52,483 nt of DNA from Lapillicoccus sp. (GCF_025353065.1 NZ_JANXRJ010000160.1:1-52483); one strand, 5' to 3'; positions 16,236 through 25,406 are shown, numbered from the stretch's first letter. Numbers and translations: made by a program. Notes: generated by a model from the sequence alone, not told the origin.

Positions 16236-17704
16236 CCGACGACGCCCTGCCCCTCCCCCAGCAGCACGAGCGCGAGCGTCATACAGATGACGACGACTAC
16301 GTCCCGGACCCGCGGCGTTGGCGGATCCTCGGGGTCACGCTCGTCGTCGGCTTCATGTCGTTGCTCGACGTCTCGATCGTCAACGTCGCGATCCCGTCGA
16401 TGCAGTCCGGCCTCGGCACGACCGCGGGGACGATCCAGTGGGTGGTGTCGGGCTATGCCCTGACCTTCGGGCTCACCCTCGTCGCCGGCGGACGGCTCGG
16501 CGACGCCTACGGTCGACGACGGCTGATGCTCATCGGCCTGGTGGGTTTCATCCTCTCGAGCGCGGCCGTCGGCCTCGCCCCGAGCGCCGCCCTCGTCGTC
16601 ATCGCCCGTCTGGTCCAGGGCGCCACGGCCGGCCTCCTGACACCGCAGAACTCCGGGCTCATCCAGCAGCTCTTCCGGGGGGCCGAGCGGGGAAGGGCGT
16701 TCGGGCTGTTCGGCTTCACGGTGTCCGTGTCGTCGGCGGCCGGCCCGGTCATCGGCGGACTGATCATCGGTCTCGCCGGCGAGCAGAACGGGTGGCGCTA
16801 CCTCTTCCTCATCAACGTGCCGATCGGCATCGCCGGGATGGTCGCGGTCGCGCGGCTGCTTCCCCGCAAGGTGCTGACCGGGGCCGTCGACACCAGCATC
16901 GACGTGCTCGGGGCCATCCTGCTCGGCGGCGTGGTCCTCTGCCTGCTCTACCCGGTCGTGAGCGTCGAGGGCGGTCACAGCCTGACCCTGCTCGTGCTGC
17001 TCGGCGTCCCGCTCTTCGCGATGGCCTTCCTTCGGTGGGAACGCCGTTTGACCCGCACCGGGCACGCGCCCCTGCTCGACCTCGCCCTCCTGCGTGGCCT
17101 CCCTGGCTACCTCAACGGGCTGGGCGTCGGCGCCCTCTACTTCACCGGGTTCACCGGGCTGGTCCTCGTGCTCTCGGTCTATCTCCAGGAGGGTCTCGGC
17201 CTCTCGCCCCTGTCGGCCGGCCTGCTCGTCACCCCGTTCGCCGCGGGGTCGGCCGTGAGCGCAGCGCTCGCCGGCCGGGTCGTGACGACGATCGGGCGCC
17301 GGCTCACCGTCGGCGCGCTCGTGGTGATCATCGTCGGCGTCACCCTCGTCGCCGTCCTCGCACCGGGCCACCCCGCCGCCTCCCTCTGGGTCGTCCTCGT
17401 CCCGACCCTCCTGATCGCCGGGATCGGCGGCGGCGCGGTCGTCTCCCCCAACATCACCCTGACCCTCGCCGCGGTTCCGCCGGTGATGGGTGGCGCCGTC
17501 GGCGGCGCCCTCCAGACGAGCCAACGGATCGGTGCCTCGATCGGAGCCGCACTGCTGATGACCGTCTACCAGCTGGTCAGCCACCGGGTCTCCCCCGAGC
17601 AGGGTCTGCGCGCCGCGCTGGTGACCGGGGTCGTCGTCCTGCTGCTGGCCCTCCTGATGGCGATCCGCGCCCTGCGTCAGCAGGGTGAGATGGCGACCGC
17701 CTGA
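16232..17704 (+). CDS. MFS drug exporter, DHA2/EmrB-QacA type (14 membrane helices)
   Basis: 490 residues from GTG 16232, which overlaps the PadR stop by four bases. A short charged His/Asp-rich N-terminal tail precedes about 14 hydrophobic helices. The first helices hold SLLDVSIVNVAIPSMQ and GGRLGDAYGRRRLM (motif A), followed by ARLVQGATAGLLTPQ and GPVIGG (antiporter motif C), typical of proton-coupled multidrug exporters. Coupling to PadR suggests induction by a toxic phenolic or drug-like compound. The frame extends 21 codons upstream without an alternative ribosome binding site. Confidence 0.9.
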   Translation: MTDDALPLPQQHERERHTDDDDYVPDPRRWRILGVTLVVGFMSLLDVSIVNVAIPSMQSGLGTTAGTIQWVVSGYALTFGLTLVAGGRLGDAYGRRRLMLIGLVGFILSSAAVGLAPSAALVVIARLVQGATAGLLTPQNSGLIQQLFRGAERGRAFGLFGFTVSVSSAAGPVIGGLIIGLAGEQNGWRYLFLINVPIGIAGMVAVARLLPRKVLTGAVDTSIDVLGAILLGGVVLCLLYPVVSVEGGHSLTLLVLLGVPLFAMAFLRWERRLTRTGHAPLLDLALLRGLPGYLNGLGVGALYFTGFTGLVLVLSVYLQEGLGLSPLSAGLLVTPFAAGSAVSAALAGRVVTTIGRRLTVGALVVIIVGVTLVAVLAPGHPAASLWVVLVPTLLIAGIGGGAVVSPNITLTLAAVPPVMGGAVGGALQTSQRIGASIGAALLMTVYQLVSHRVSPEQGLRAALVTGVVVLLLALLMAIRALRQQGEMATA

Positions 17705-17776
17705 CCCACCCGCCGAGGCCTACCCACGCCGAGGTCGTATGCCGCGTCCGCCGAGGCGGGTCCCCAGCTGCGCCGC

Positions 17777-18370
17777 TCAGTGCTTCTCGCAGGCGATCCC
17801 GTCGCCATCCCGGTCGCTTCCCGAGTTCGTCTGGTAGACAGCGGAGTTGACGGCGAAGTTCGTCACCCCGGGCTTCCCGCCCGAGACGTGGTCCACCGCA
17901 CCCGGCATACCGACGCCGTGGGGGTAGACCGCGTTCAACTCGGTGCAGTTGGCGAAGTCCTGGGCGGCCGGGGGTGGCGGCTCGGCAGCCAGCGGTACCG
18001 GTGCCGCGGCTGCCTTGTCCGCCGCCACCTTGTCCGACGCCGCCTTGTCCGACGCCGCCTTGTCCGACGCCGCCTTGTCCGCCGCCGCCTTGTCCGCCGC
18101 CGCCTTGTCCGCCGCCGCCTTGGCGACAGCATCCGCCGCCGCCTTGTCCGCCGCCGCCTTGGCGGCAACGGCAGCGTCCGCCGCTGCCTCGTCCGCCGCC
18201 GAAGGGGTCGCTCTCGTCGAGGAGATCGCGGTGGTCTGCGCGACCGGACCCGCAGCCGAGAGTGCGCCGGCCCCGCAGCCGCCGAGCACGAGGATGGCCA
18301 GCAGGCATACCGGGATCGCCTCCCTCGGGGCCCGGGCGTTCGACGTGCGGGTCAACGGCGCTGTCGGCAT
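17777..18370 (-). CDS. Excalibur-domain lipoprotein with Ala-Asp-Lys repeats
   Basis: 197 residues. The N-terminus ends in the lipobox VLGGC, so the mature protein is predicted to be a lipid-anchored surface protein. Residues ~58-125 are a low-complexity array of AADKA/ASDKA pentapeptides, strongly helical and alternately charged. The C-terminal ~45 residues are an Excalibur calcium-binding domain: FANCTELNAVYPHGV and ending DRDGDGIACEKH, with paired cysteines and the Asp-rich DxDxDG loop. Such proteins are found on the Gram-positive cell surface; their role is poorly known. The gene converges on the MFS exporter and is divergent from the catabolic island. Confidence 0.85.
   Translation of the reverse strand: MPTAPLTRTSNARAPREAIPVCLLAILVLGGCGAGALSAAGPVAQTTAISSTRATPSAADEAAADAAVAAKAAADKAAADAVAKAAADKAAADKAAADKAASDKAASDKAASDKVAADKAAAAPVPLAAEPPPPAAQDFANCTELNAVYPHGVGMPGAVDHVSGGKPGVTNFAVNSAVYQTNSGSDRDGDGIACEKH
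18012..18160. repeat. 15-bp tandem repeats encoding AADKA/ASDKA
   Basis: Degenerate copies of a 15-bp unit (CGCCTTGTCCGACGC on the plus strand) run through the middle of the Excalibur lipoprotein gene. The unit is a multiple of three, so repeat gain or loss keeps the frame. Three copies carry GAC (Ser codon on the minus strand) and the rest GCC (Ala). Confidence 0.85.
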
Positions 18371-18466
18371 GCGCCGCAGTCTGGGGTGAGGCAGCCGCTC
18401 CTGTCCCGGCTTTGACGGTTATTCGCACGGTTGCCGTGCCGCGCTCGGGACACGAGTCCAGGTCGC

Positions 18467-18508
18467 TTGACACGGCCCGAGATCCGGCGCATAGTCCTCA
18501 GACGTCTG
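18467..18508 (+). promoter_or_regulatory. Promoter with palindromic operator for the acid-sugar island
   Basis: TTGACA (18467-18472), a 17-base spacer and CATAGT (18490-18495) form a good vegetative promoter. CAGACGTCTG at 18499-18508 is a perfect 10-bp palindrome around the expected transcription start, followed by TTGGATACATCA, a weaker dyad. A repressor there would block initiation; the GntR/FCD regulator encoded at 24518 is the natural candidate. Confidence 0.65.
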
Positions 18509-18531
18509 TTGGATACATCAGAGGAGTACTC

Positions 18532-19203
18532 GTGGCCAAGGTAGCGGTGCTGCACACCAGCTTCGTGTTCGTGACCGTGGAACCGGTCATCGCCGACCTC
18601 ATCGGTGAGCTGATCCCCGATGCGGAGCTGTTGCATTTCGTGGACTCGGACGTCCTCGCGACCGTCGTTCGTGAGCAGTCGATCTCGGCCAGCAGCGAGA
18701 GCCGGATGGTGCACCTGGCCCAGGCCGCAGAGGCCGCCGGAGCCGACATCATCTTCTCCGCGTGCTCCTCCCTCGGCCCCACCCTCGATGCGGCCCGTCG
18801 TGCGGTGCACGTCCCCGTCGTGAAGATCGACGAGGCGATGGCCATCACCGCCGCGGCCTACGACCGGATCGGTGTGCTGGCCACCGTGCCCACGACCCTC
18901 GGACCGACGAGCGACCTCATCGCGGCTCGGGCGCAGGACGCCGGACGCTCCCCCGAGATCACCCAGCGGCTCTGCCCGGGAGCCTTCGACACCCTGATGG
19001 GCGGCGACCGACCGGGACACGACCAGATGGTCTCCGAGCAGGCGACCGACCTCGCGCGCGAGGTCGACGTCATCGTCCTGGCGCAGGCCTCGATGCAGCG
19101 GCTCGTCGGGCGGCTCGAGCAGGAGACTGGCCTCACGGTCCTCTCCAGCCCCAGGATGGGCGTCGAGCTCCTGGCTCGCACGCTCCGCGAGCACAGCGCA
19201 TGA
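18532..19203 (+). CDS. Aspartate/glutamate racemase-family protein
   Basis: 223 residues from GTG 18532 with GAGGAG five bases upstream. The fold is Asp/Glu/hydantoin racemase-like: an N-terminal VAVLHTSFVFVTVEPVI strand, the first catalytic Cys in IIFSACSSLG (about residue 82) and GVLATVPTTLGPTSDLI. The second catalytic Cys normally seen in the LAQAS region is not there: the segment reads VIVLAQASMQRL. A Cys does occur at RLCPGAF. It therefore may not be a classical two-Cys racemase. It overlaps the DUF1537 kinase by ATGA and opens the catabolic island. The substrate is unknown; in this place a role in acid-sugar isomerisation is a possibility. Confidence 0.78.
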   Translation: MAKVAVLHTSFVFVTVEPVIADLIGELIPDAELLHFVDSDVLATVVREQSISASSESRMVHLAQAAEAAGADIIFSACSSLGPTLDAARRAVHVPVVKIDEAMAITAAAYDRIGVLATVPTTLGPTSDLIAARAQDAGRSPEITQRLCPGAFDTLMGGDRPGHDQMVSEQATDLAREVDVIVLAQASMQRLVGRLEQETGLTVLSSPRMGVELLARTLREHSA

Positions 19204-20699
19204 CCATGACGGCCGTGACGACCTTCGAGGCGTTGAGCGCCGACCAGCCGCCCGCGCTCGTCGTGCCGGATGCCCTGCAGCTCATCGCGTCCGCCACCGC
19301 GGGCGCCGGCAAGGTCGTCGTGGTCCTCGATGACGACCCCACCGGCAGCCAGGTCGTCCACGACCTGCCGGTCCTGACCGGCTGGGACGACGCCGATCTG
19401 CGCTGGGCCCTGACGCACCCGGGAGGAGGCGTCTTCATCCTCACCAACACCCGCAGCCTCGGGGGGGCCGCGACCCGGAGCCTGGTGGAGGACCTGGACG
19501 ACCGGGTGCACCGGATCGGGGACGAGGTCGGCGTCGATGTCGTCGTCATCAGCCGCAGCGACTCCACCCTCCGGGGCCACTTCCCCCTCGAGACCGACGT
19601 CCTCGCCGAGGGTGCGCTGCGACGTGGTCGGCCCTACGATGCGACCCTTCTCGTGCCGGCATACCTCGACGCCGGGCGGGTGACGGTCGACGACATCCAC
19701 TACGCCCGCACTCCCGAAGGCTTCGTCCCTGTCGGAGGCACCGACTATGCGACCGATGACGCGTTCGGCTACTCGAGCTCATCGCTGCCGGACTGGGTCG
19801 TGGAGAAGGTGGGCGCTCCGACACGGGTCGGCAGCCTGTCCCTGCGCGACATCAGGGTCGGCGGGGTCGCGCGGGTGACCGAGCTCCTGCTGGGGTCCAG
19901 GGACGGCACCGTCGTCGTCGTCAACGCGCTCGAGGAGGCCGACCTCGAGGTCGTCGCACTCGGGCTCGCCGCCGCCGAGGCAACGGGCTGGCGCGCCCTG
20001 TACCGCACCGGTCCCAGCTTCGTCCCGGTCAGGGTCGGTATGCCGCGCCGCCCGCCGCTGCAACATCACGAGGTGTTCGGTGGTCACCCCCGAGCCGGTC
20101 ACGGCCTGGTCGTCGTCGGCTCCCACGTCGAGCTGACGACCCGTCAGGTGGAGCGGCTGCGGGAGCTGCCGGACCTGACCACCGTCGAGCTGGCGGTCTC
20201 GGCGCTCACCTCCGCAGACGGCGCGCGCGCCGAGATCGAAAGGTGCCGCGACGCGCTGCTCGCCGGGTCCGCCCGCGGCGATGTGCTGCTCGTGACCAGC
20301 CGGCAGCGCATCGTCCTTCGCGCCGGCGAGTCGAGTCTCGAGTTCTCCCAACGGGTCTCGTCGGCACTGGTCGAGCTGACCCAGGGCCTCGTCGGGGCGG
20401 TCGAGCTCGCTTGGGTCATCGGCAAAGGGGGTATCACCTCCCACGACATCGCGATGCACGGCTTGGGTATCAGGCGCGCCCTCGTCCTCGGCCAGCTCTT
20501 CCCGGGCATCGTGTCGGTGTGGCGCAACGAGCCCGCGACCGACGCCGCGACCGACGACGCCGCCGACGACGCCGCCGAGCGACCCGCGTCCCCCGGCCCG
20601 CTGTCCGGACTTCCCTATGTCGTTTTCGCCGGCAACGTCGGCGACGAGACGACGCTGCGCGACGCGGTCCTCACCCTGAGGGGCTCCACGCGTGCGTGA
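19200..20699 (+). CDS. Four-carbon acid-sugar kinase (DUF1537/OtnK family)
   Basis: 499 residues, ATG overlapping the previous TGA. N-terminal domain features are VVVLDDDPTGSQVVHDLPVLTGW and VVISRSDSTLRGHFPLE, the substrate-binding signature of the family; the C-terminal nucleotide-binding domain has GLVVVGSHVELTTRQV, ELAWVIGKGGITSHDIA and the LFPGIVSVW strand, with YVVFAGNVGDETTL at the end. DUF1537 proteins phosphorylate threonate, erythronate and related acid sugars. An Asp/Ala-rich insertion (about residue 446-460) is encoded by GACGCC-type repeats. Downstream come a ribose-type transporter and dehydrogenases, consistent with uptake and catabolism of an acid sugar. Confidence 0.88.
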   Translation: MTMTAVTTFEALSADQPPALVVPDALQLIASATAGAGKVVVVLDDDPTGSQVVHDLPVLTGWDDADLRWALTHPGGGVFILTNTRSLGGAATRSLVEDLDDRVHRIGDEVGVDVVVISRSDSTLRGHFPLETDVLAEGALRRGRPYDATLLVPAYLDAGRVTVDDIHYARTPEGFVPVGGTDYATDDAFGYSSSSLPDWVVEKVGAPTRVGSLSLRDIRVGGVARVTELLLGSRDGTVVVVNALEEADLEVVALGLAAAEATGWRALYRTGPSFVPVRVGMPRRPPLQHHEVFGGHPRAGHGLVVVGSHVELTTRQVERLRELPDLTTVELAVSALTSADGARAEIERCRDALLAGSARGDVLLVTSRQRIVLRAGESSLEFSQRVSSALVELTQGLVGAVELAWVIGKGGITSHDIAMHGLGIRRALVLGQLFPGIVSVWRNEPATDAATDDAADDAAERPASPGPLSGLPYVVFAGNVGDETTLRDAVLTLRGSTRA

Positions 20700-20707
20700 C
20701 CACCGCA

Positions 20708-20739
20708 CCCGGAGTGGCCTCCGGGCCGACCTTCGGCCC
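20708..20739 (+). terminator. Two overlapping alternative hairpins after the kinase gene
   Basis: CCCGGAG TGGC CTCCGGG (20708-20725) and GGGCCGA CCT TCGGCCC (20723-20739) are each perfect 7-bp stems and share GGG at 20723-20725, so they cannot form fully together. They lie between the kinase stop and the solute-binding protein gene. No T-run follows. They could attenuate transcription or protect the downstream mRNA. Confidence 0.5.
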
Positions 20740-20863
20740 GTCGTCCCACCACGTCGTCCGTCCCCAAGACCTGTCCATCGCCGCGTCGCACCGTGACCCG
20801 GCCCGAGTGCTCCACCACCTGTTTCACCGACATCACCACCAACCCCCACTCCTAGGAGTCGTC

Positions 20864-21877
20864 ATGCGCAGCGTTGCCTTCGGCGGAGCCATCGCCCTCA
20901 GCCTCACCCTCACCGTCACCGCCTGCAGCTCGGGTGCCTCGAGCCCCGGGACCGGACTGGCCGCGAACGCCACGGCCGGGGCTGCGGGCGGAAGTGCGAA
21001 CAACGTCAGTGGGGACACCTACGTCTTCCTGCCGAAGTCGCTCAACAACCCCTACTGGGTCGCTGCCCGCAAGGGCATGGAGGCAGAGGCGACCAAGCTG
21101 GGGGTCAAGGCGCAGTTCCTCGGCCCCGACACCGATGACGCCGCCGCCCAGGTGTCGATCTTCGAGTCCATCCTGGCCAAGAAGCCTGCCGGGATCGCCG
21201 TGTCCCCCAACGACCCCGGGAGCGTCAAGAGCATCATCGACCAGGCCCGCGCCGCCGGGATCCCCGTCATCGCCTGGGACGGACCGGTGCCCGACAGCAA
21301 GGTGCAGGGCTACATCGGCACCGACAACAAGACCGCCGGAGAACGCCAGGCCGACGCCCTGGTCGCCGCGATGGGAGAGACCGGCAAGGTCGCCATCGTG
21401 ATCGGGTCGCTCAGCGCCACCAACCTCAACCAGCGCCTCGAGGGGCTGAAGGCCGGTCTCGCCAAGCACCCTGGCATCCAGATCGTCGCCACGGAGGAGT
21501 CCGGGGAGTCGATCGCCGACGCCCAGGGCAAGGCGGAGACCATCCTCCAGGCCCACCCCGACCTTACCGGCTTCGTCGGCATCGGCGGATCGGACCTGCC
21601 CGGCATCGCCGGGGCCCTGAAGTCGGCGAACCTCTGCGGGAAGATCAAGGCCGTCGGGTTCGACGTCGTCCCCCAGGGCGTGCAGGGCATGAAGGACGGC
21701 TGCGTCAATGCGCTGATCTCGCAGAAGCCCTACGCGATGACCGCCCAGGCCCTCGACATCCTCGTCGGGGCGCACACGAACAAGCCGGTCCAGCAGGACG
21801 GGTTCAACGTCGACACCGGAGTCGAGGTCGTGACCCCGGCCACGCTGGACCAGTTCCAGAGCACCGCGCCGCACTGA
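20864..21877 (+). CDS. Sugar ABC transporter solute-binding lipoprotein (RbsB/periplasmic-binding type)
   Basis: 337 residues; ATG 20864 with TAGGAG upstream. The signal peptide ends in the lipobox LTVTAC, followed by a Ser/Gly-rich linker. The mature part is a type I periplasmic-binding fold with VFLPKSLNNPYWVAARKGMEAEA, GIAVSPNDPGSVKSIIDQARAAGIPVIAWD, YIGTDNKTAGERQADAL and KAVGFDVVPQGVQGMKDG. It captures the substrate outside the membrane for the permease at 23450. By family it binds a monosaccharide or sugar acid; the adjacent kinase makes an acid sugar plausible. Confidence 0.9.
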   Translation: MRSVAFGGAIALSLTLTVTACSSGASSPGTGLAANATAGAAGGSANNVSGDTYVFLPKSLNNPYWVAARKGMEAEATKLGVKAQFLGPDTDDAAAQVSIFESILAKKPAGIAVSPNDPGSVKSIIDQARAAGIPVIAWDGPVPDSKVQGYIGTDNKTAGERQADALVAAMGETGKVAIVIGSLSATNLNQRLEGLKAGLAKHPGIQIVATEESGESIADAQGKAETILQAHPDLTGFVGIGGSDLPGIAGALKSANLCGKIKAVGFDVVPQGVQGMKDGCVNALISQKPYAMTAQALDILVGAHTNKPVQQDGFNVDTGVEVVTPATLDQFQSTAPH

Positions 21878-21941
21878 TGCCCCGACCCATTCCGGTGCAG
21901 CCGTCGGGCGAGTCCCGAGCTGCGGAGAGGCACGGTGCCCC

Positions 21942-23457
21942 GTGACGTCACCCCTGATCAGGATGCAGGGCATCGTCAAGAACTACCCCGGCGTCCAGGC
22001 GCTGCGCGGGGTCGACCTCAGCGTCGACCCCGGGCAGGTCATGGGTCTCGTCGGCGAGAACGGTGCCGGCAAGTCCACCCTGCTCAAGGTGCTCGCCGGC
22101 GCGGCGAGCGCCGACGCCGGCAGCATCGAGGTGGCCGGCGAGGCGACCGTGCTGCGCAACCCCCGGGACTCCCAGGCCGCCGGGATCGCGGTGATCTACC
22201 AGGAGCTGATGCTCGCGGAGCACCTCAGCATCGCGGAGAACGTCTTCGCCGGACGCGAGCCGACCCGCTTCGGCGCCGTCGACTTCGGGTCGATGAACCG
22301 GGCCACGGCCATGCTGCTGGCCGAGCTGGGCGTCGATGCCGAGCCGACCACACAGGTCGGCCGGCTCAACCTCGCCCGGCGTCAGATGGTCGAGATCGCC
22401 AAGGCGCTGTCCCTCGACGCGCGACTGATCGTGATGGACGAGCCCACCTCGTCGCTGACCGAGGACGAGGTGGAGAAGCTGCTCGCCCTGGTCCATCGGC
22501 TACGAGAGCGGGGGGTCGCCGTCGTCTACGTCTCGCACCGCATGCGGGAGGTCTTTGCGGTCTCGGACGCCATCACGGTGATGCGTGACGGGGCGGTCGT
22601 CGGGGTGCATCCCGTCGGCGACGTGACCCCCGGTCGGGTCGTCAACATGATGGTGGGCAGGGACCTCGTGGACATGTACGGCAGCCGGGTGGTGGACCTG
22701 CCCGAGGGGGGTATGCCGGGTCTGTCGGTCCGCGGTCTGCACGCCGGTCCGCGCGTCGTCGACATCAGCTTCGACGTGGGTGCCGGTGAGATCGTCGGCG
22801 TCGCCGGCCTCGTCGGCGCAGGGCGGACCGAGACCGCACTGGCGATCTTCGGGCAGACCCGCCCGACGGCTGGCACCGTCCACGTCGGGGACCGTGAGGT
22901 CCGCCCCCGTAACCCTCGGGAGGCGATCGAGTGCGGCATCGCCTACGTCCCGGAGGACCGCAAGCAGCAGGGCCTCTTCCTCGGACTCCCGATCCGCACG
23001 AACATGTCGTCGGCGTGCCTCGACGAGGTGTCGACCCGCGGGCTGATGTCACGGCGCCGGGACTCCGCCATGGCGACCCGGCTCGCGTCCGACCTCACCG
23101 TCAAGGCGGCGTCCGTCGAGACGGCCGTGGGGACACTCAGCGGGGGCAACCAGCAGAAGGTCGTTCTCGCGCCACAAGGTGCTCATCCTCGACGAGCCGA
23201 CCCGCGGTGTCGACGTCGGCGCCAAGGCCGAGATCTACCGCCTCGTGCGTGAGGTGGCGGCCGAGGGTGTGGCCGTGGTGGTCATCTCCTCGGAGCTGCC
23301 CGAGGTGCTCGGGATCGCCGATCGCGTGCTCGTGATGCGTGAGGGCCACCTGGTCGGCGAGCTCGCCGGTGTGGTCGCCGACGAGCAGCAGGTGATGGCG
23401 CTCGCGACCGGAGTGCACGACTCAACGAACGACCGACCAGGAGACGACGATGTCTGA
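21942..23457 (+). pseudogene. Sugar ABC transporter ATP-binding protein, broken by an out-of-frame deletion
   Basis: The first 410 residues are a complete CUT2 (RbsA-like) ATPase: domain 1 with GENGAGKSTLLK, LARRQMVEIAKAL and DARLIVMDEPTSSLT; domain 2 up to [12 protein letters not shown]. The frame is then lost at about 23171. The remainder, [23 protein letters not shown] onward with Walker B and the D- and H-loops, resumes in another frame from about 23173 and runs to 23457. Intact relatives have about eight residues between the LA and VLILDEP motifs. Here nucleotides for only one Cys/Arg-start base, His and Lys remain, so about 17 bases are missing. The first frame would run on to 23252 with nonsense. 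Start is GTG 21942. The downstream permease overlaps the true 3' end by eight bases, so the gene was recently functional. Confidence 0.85.
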
Positions 23458-24466
23458 CACCACCACGACCGAAGCACCAGCCGCCAACGCGGACCGATCC
23501 CCCCGGGTTGCCGCGGCCTCCCGGGTGCGGGGGGTCCTTGCCGCCCGAGAGGCCGGCCTCGCGGGCGTCCTCGTCCTTCTCGTGGTCTTCCTGGCCCTGC
23601 GGTCGCCCTACTTCCTGACCTCGGGCAACCTCATCGTCGTCGGCCGCCAGGCGTCCCTGTCGTTGCTCATCGCGGTCGGCATGACGTTCGTCATCCTCGC
23701 GGGCGGCATCGACCTCTCGGTGGGCTCCACGGTGGCGCTGGTCAGCATCCTCACGGGTGAGTTCATGGTCAACCTCACCCTGCCACCGCTCCTGGCGGCC
23801 GGGCTGGCCCTGGTCTGCGGCGTGCTCGTGGGGCTCGTCAACGGCGTCATCGTCGCGACCACGGCCATCCCTCCGTTCGTCGTCACGCTCGGGATGCTGG
23901 CGGTCGCCCGGGGGCTGGCGTTGGGCATCACGCAGGGCCAGACGATCAGCGGGCTGCCGGCCCCGTTCCTCGTCCTCGGGCAGGGGTCGCTCGCCGGGAT
24001 CCCCATCCCCATCTGGATCGCGGCCGGGGTCGCAGTCGTGGCCCACCTCGTGCTCAGCCGGACCCGGTTCGGCCGCAACGTGTTCTTCGTCGGCTCCAAC
24101 GAGCAGGCCGCAGTCCTCTCCGGCATCCGTGTCCGGCGCACCAAGATCATCATCTTCGCGATCGCTGCCGGGCTGGCCGGGCTCGAGGCGGTCATCGAGA
24201 CCGCCCGGCTGAGCGTCGGTCAACCGTCGGCGGGCAACGGCTACGAGCTCGTGGCCATCGGTGCGGTCGTCATCGGCGGGGCCAGCCTGTTCGGTGGTGA
24301 GGGGAGCATCCTCGGCACGGTCCTCGGCACCCTGCTCCTGGCGCTCATCCAGAACGGGCTCATCCTGCTGGGCATCTCCGCCTACTGGCAGCAGGTGTTC
24401 AGCGGTGTCATCATCGTTGCGGCGGTAGCCCTCAACATCTGGCGACAGAGACGGCGGCGCGGTTGA
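23450..24466 (+). CDS. Sugar ABC transporter permease (RbsC/CUT2 type)
   Basis: 338 residues with a hydrophilic N-terminal tail and about 8-10 membrane helices. CUT2 permease signatures are intact: [51 protein letters not shown] (coupling helix region) and [26 protein letters not shown] 23450 overlaps the ATPase stop (ATGTCTGA) and has AGGAG upstream. It would form the channel of the transporter whose binding protein is at 20864. Because the ATPase is broken, import would need an ATPase supplied from elsewhere. Confidence 0.9.
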   Translation: MSDTTTTEAPAANADRSPRVAAASRVRGVLAAREAGLAGVLVLLVVFLALRSPYFLTSGNLIVVGRQASLSLLIAVGMTFVILAGGIDLSVGSTVALVSILTGEFMVNLTLPPLLAAGLALVCGVLVGLVNGVIVATTAIPPFVVTLGMLAVARGLALGITQGQTISGLPAPFLVLGQGSLAGIPIPIWIAAGVAVVAHLVLSRTRFGRNVFFVGSNEQAAVLSGIRVRRTKIIIFAIAAGLAGLEAVIETARLSVGQPSAGNGYELVAIGAVVIGGASLFGGEGSILGTVLGTLLLALIQNGLILLGISAYWQQVFSGVIIVAAVALNIWRQRRRRG

Positions 24467-24517
24467 TGGGCGACGCTACCTTCGATCGACACACCTCAGA
24501 ACCCACCGAGGAGAACC

Positions 24518-25312
24518 ATGACGGCTCGGCGCTCGCTGGCCGAGGGACTGGCGCAGCAGCTGCTCAACGACATCCTCGAGGGCCGCTACCTCACCAACGT
24601 CCCCCTGCCCAGCGAGACCGACCTCGCCGAGAGCACCGGCGTGAGCCGGTTGACGGTCCGCGAGGCGATCAAGGAGCTGGCGAGCAAGGACGTCGTCCGG
24701 GTCGAGCAGGGGCGGGGGACCTTCGTGAACCCTCCGACGAGCTGGTCGGTGCTCGACCCCGTGCTCCTCATCGCCCGCTCCGCGCACCACACGGACCGAC
24801 TGGCCCTGCCGCGCCAGCTCATCGAGGCCCGACGCGTGGTGGAGGTGGCGGTGGCGGAGCTGGCGGCAGAACGACGGACGCACGCGGACCTGGAGGAGAT
24901 GCAGCGGCAGCTCGATCTGATGCGGACCACGGCCTCGACCAGCGATGTCAGGGGCTTCGTGGCGGCCGACATCGCCTTCCACCAGCGGGTCCTCGATGCG
25001 GCGGGCAACAACTTCATCACCGCGCTCTTCGACCCCCTCTCGCGCATCATGCAGCTCACGCGACACCAGACGTCGGCGCACGCGCCCGTGCGCGCGCACG
25101 CCATCGAGCACCACCAGCTCATCCTCCATGCCGTGCGTCGCGGGAGCTCGACCAAGGCCGGCCGGGCCATGCGCAACCACATGGACCAGACCGAGAAGGA
25201 CATGGACACCTACGTGCTGGACCCCGGCGCCTCGATCCTGGCCATCCGGGCCGGGGACGACGACCTGCCGCAGCGGCGTCGGGCCGGCTCCTCCGGTGCC
25301 CGCACCAGCTGA
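24518..25312 (+). CDS. GntR-family regulator, FadR/FCD type
   Basis: 264 residues; ATG 24518 with GAGGAG four bases upstream. Winged helix-turn-helix at residues ~10-70: LPSETDLAESTGVSRLTVREAIKELASKDVVRVEQGRGTFV split over recognition helix and wing. The all-helical FCD ligand-binding domain follows, with metal-binding His in FHQRVLDAAGN and HAIEHHQLILHAV. FCD regulators commonly sense carboxylic or sugar acids. It lies inside the catabolic island, so control of the promoter at 18467-18508 is the most likely role. Confidence 0.9.
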   Translation: MTARRSLAEGLAQQLLNDILEGRYLTNVPLPSETDLAESTGVSRLTVREAIKELASKDVVRVEQGRGTFVNPPTSWSVLDPVLLIARSAHHTDRLALPRQLIEARRVVEVAVAELAAERRTHADLEEMQRQLDLMRTTASTSDVRGFVAADIAFHQRVLDAAGNNFITALFDPLSRIMQLTRHQTSAHAPVRAHAIEHHQLILHAVRRGSSTKAGRAMRNHMDQTEKDMDTYVLDPGASILAIRAGDDDLPQRRRAGSSGARTS

Positions 25313-25406
25313 ACCGGTCCCCACCCGGCCCACCGTTAACCTCCCCGCCGCCGACCCCTCGGTGCGCGGCCCCCTCCCGACCCCTCTCGACCTTAAGGAC
25401 ATCCCC

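Noticed and set aside
17974-18531. N-terminal extension of the racemase-family gene
   Set aside because: Pro/Cys-rich translation of the antisense lipoprotein repeats; GTG 18532 has a clean ribosome binding site and lies after the promoter.
24945-25406. Fusion of the GntR gene to the SDR
   Set aside because: The frame overlaps GntR in another frame with Ser/Arg-rich shadow sequence; a proper ribosome binding site precedes ATG 25407.
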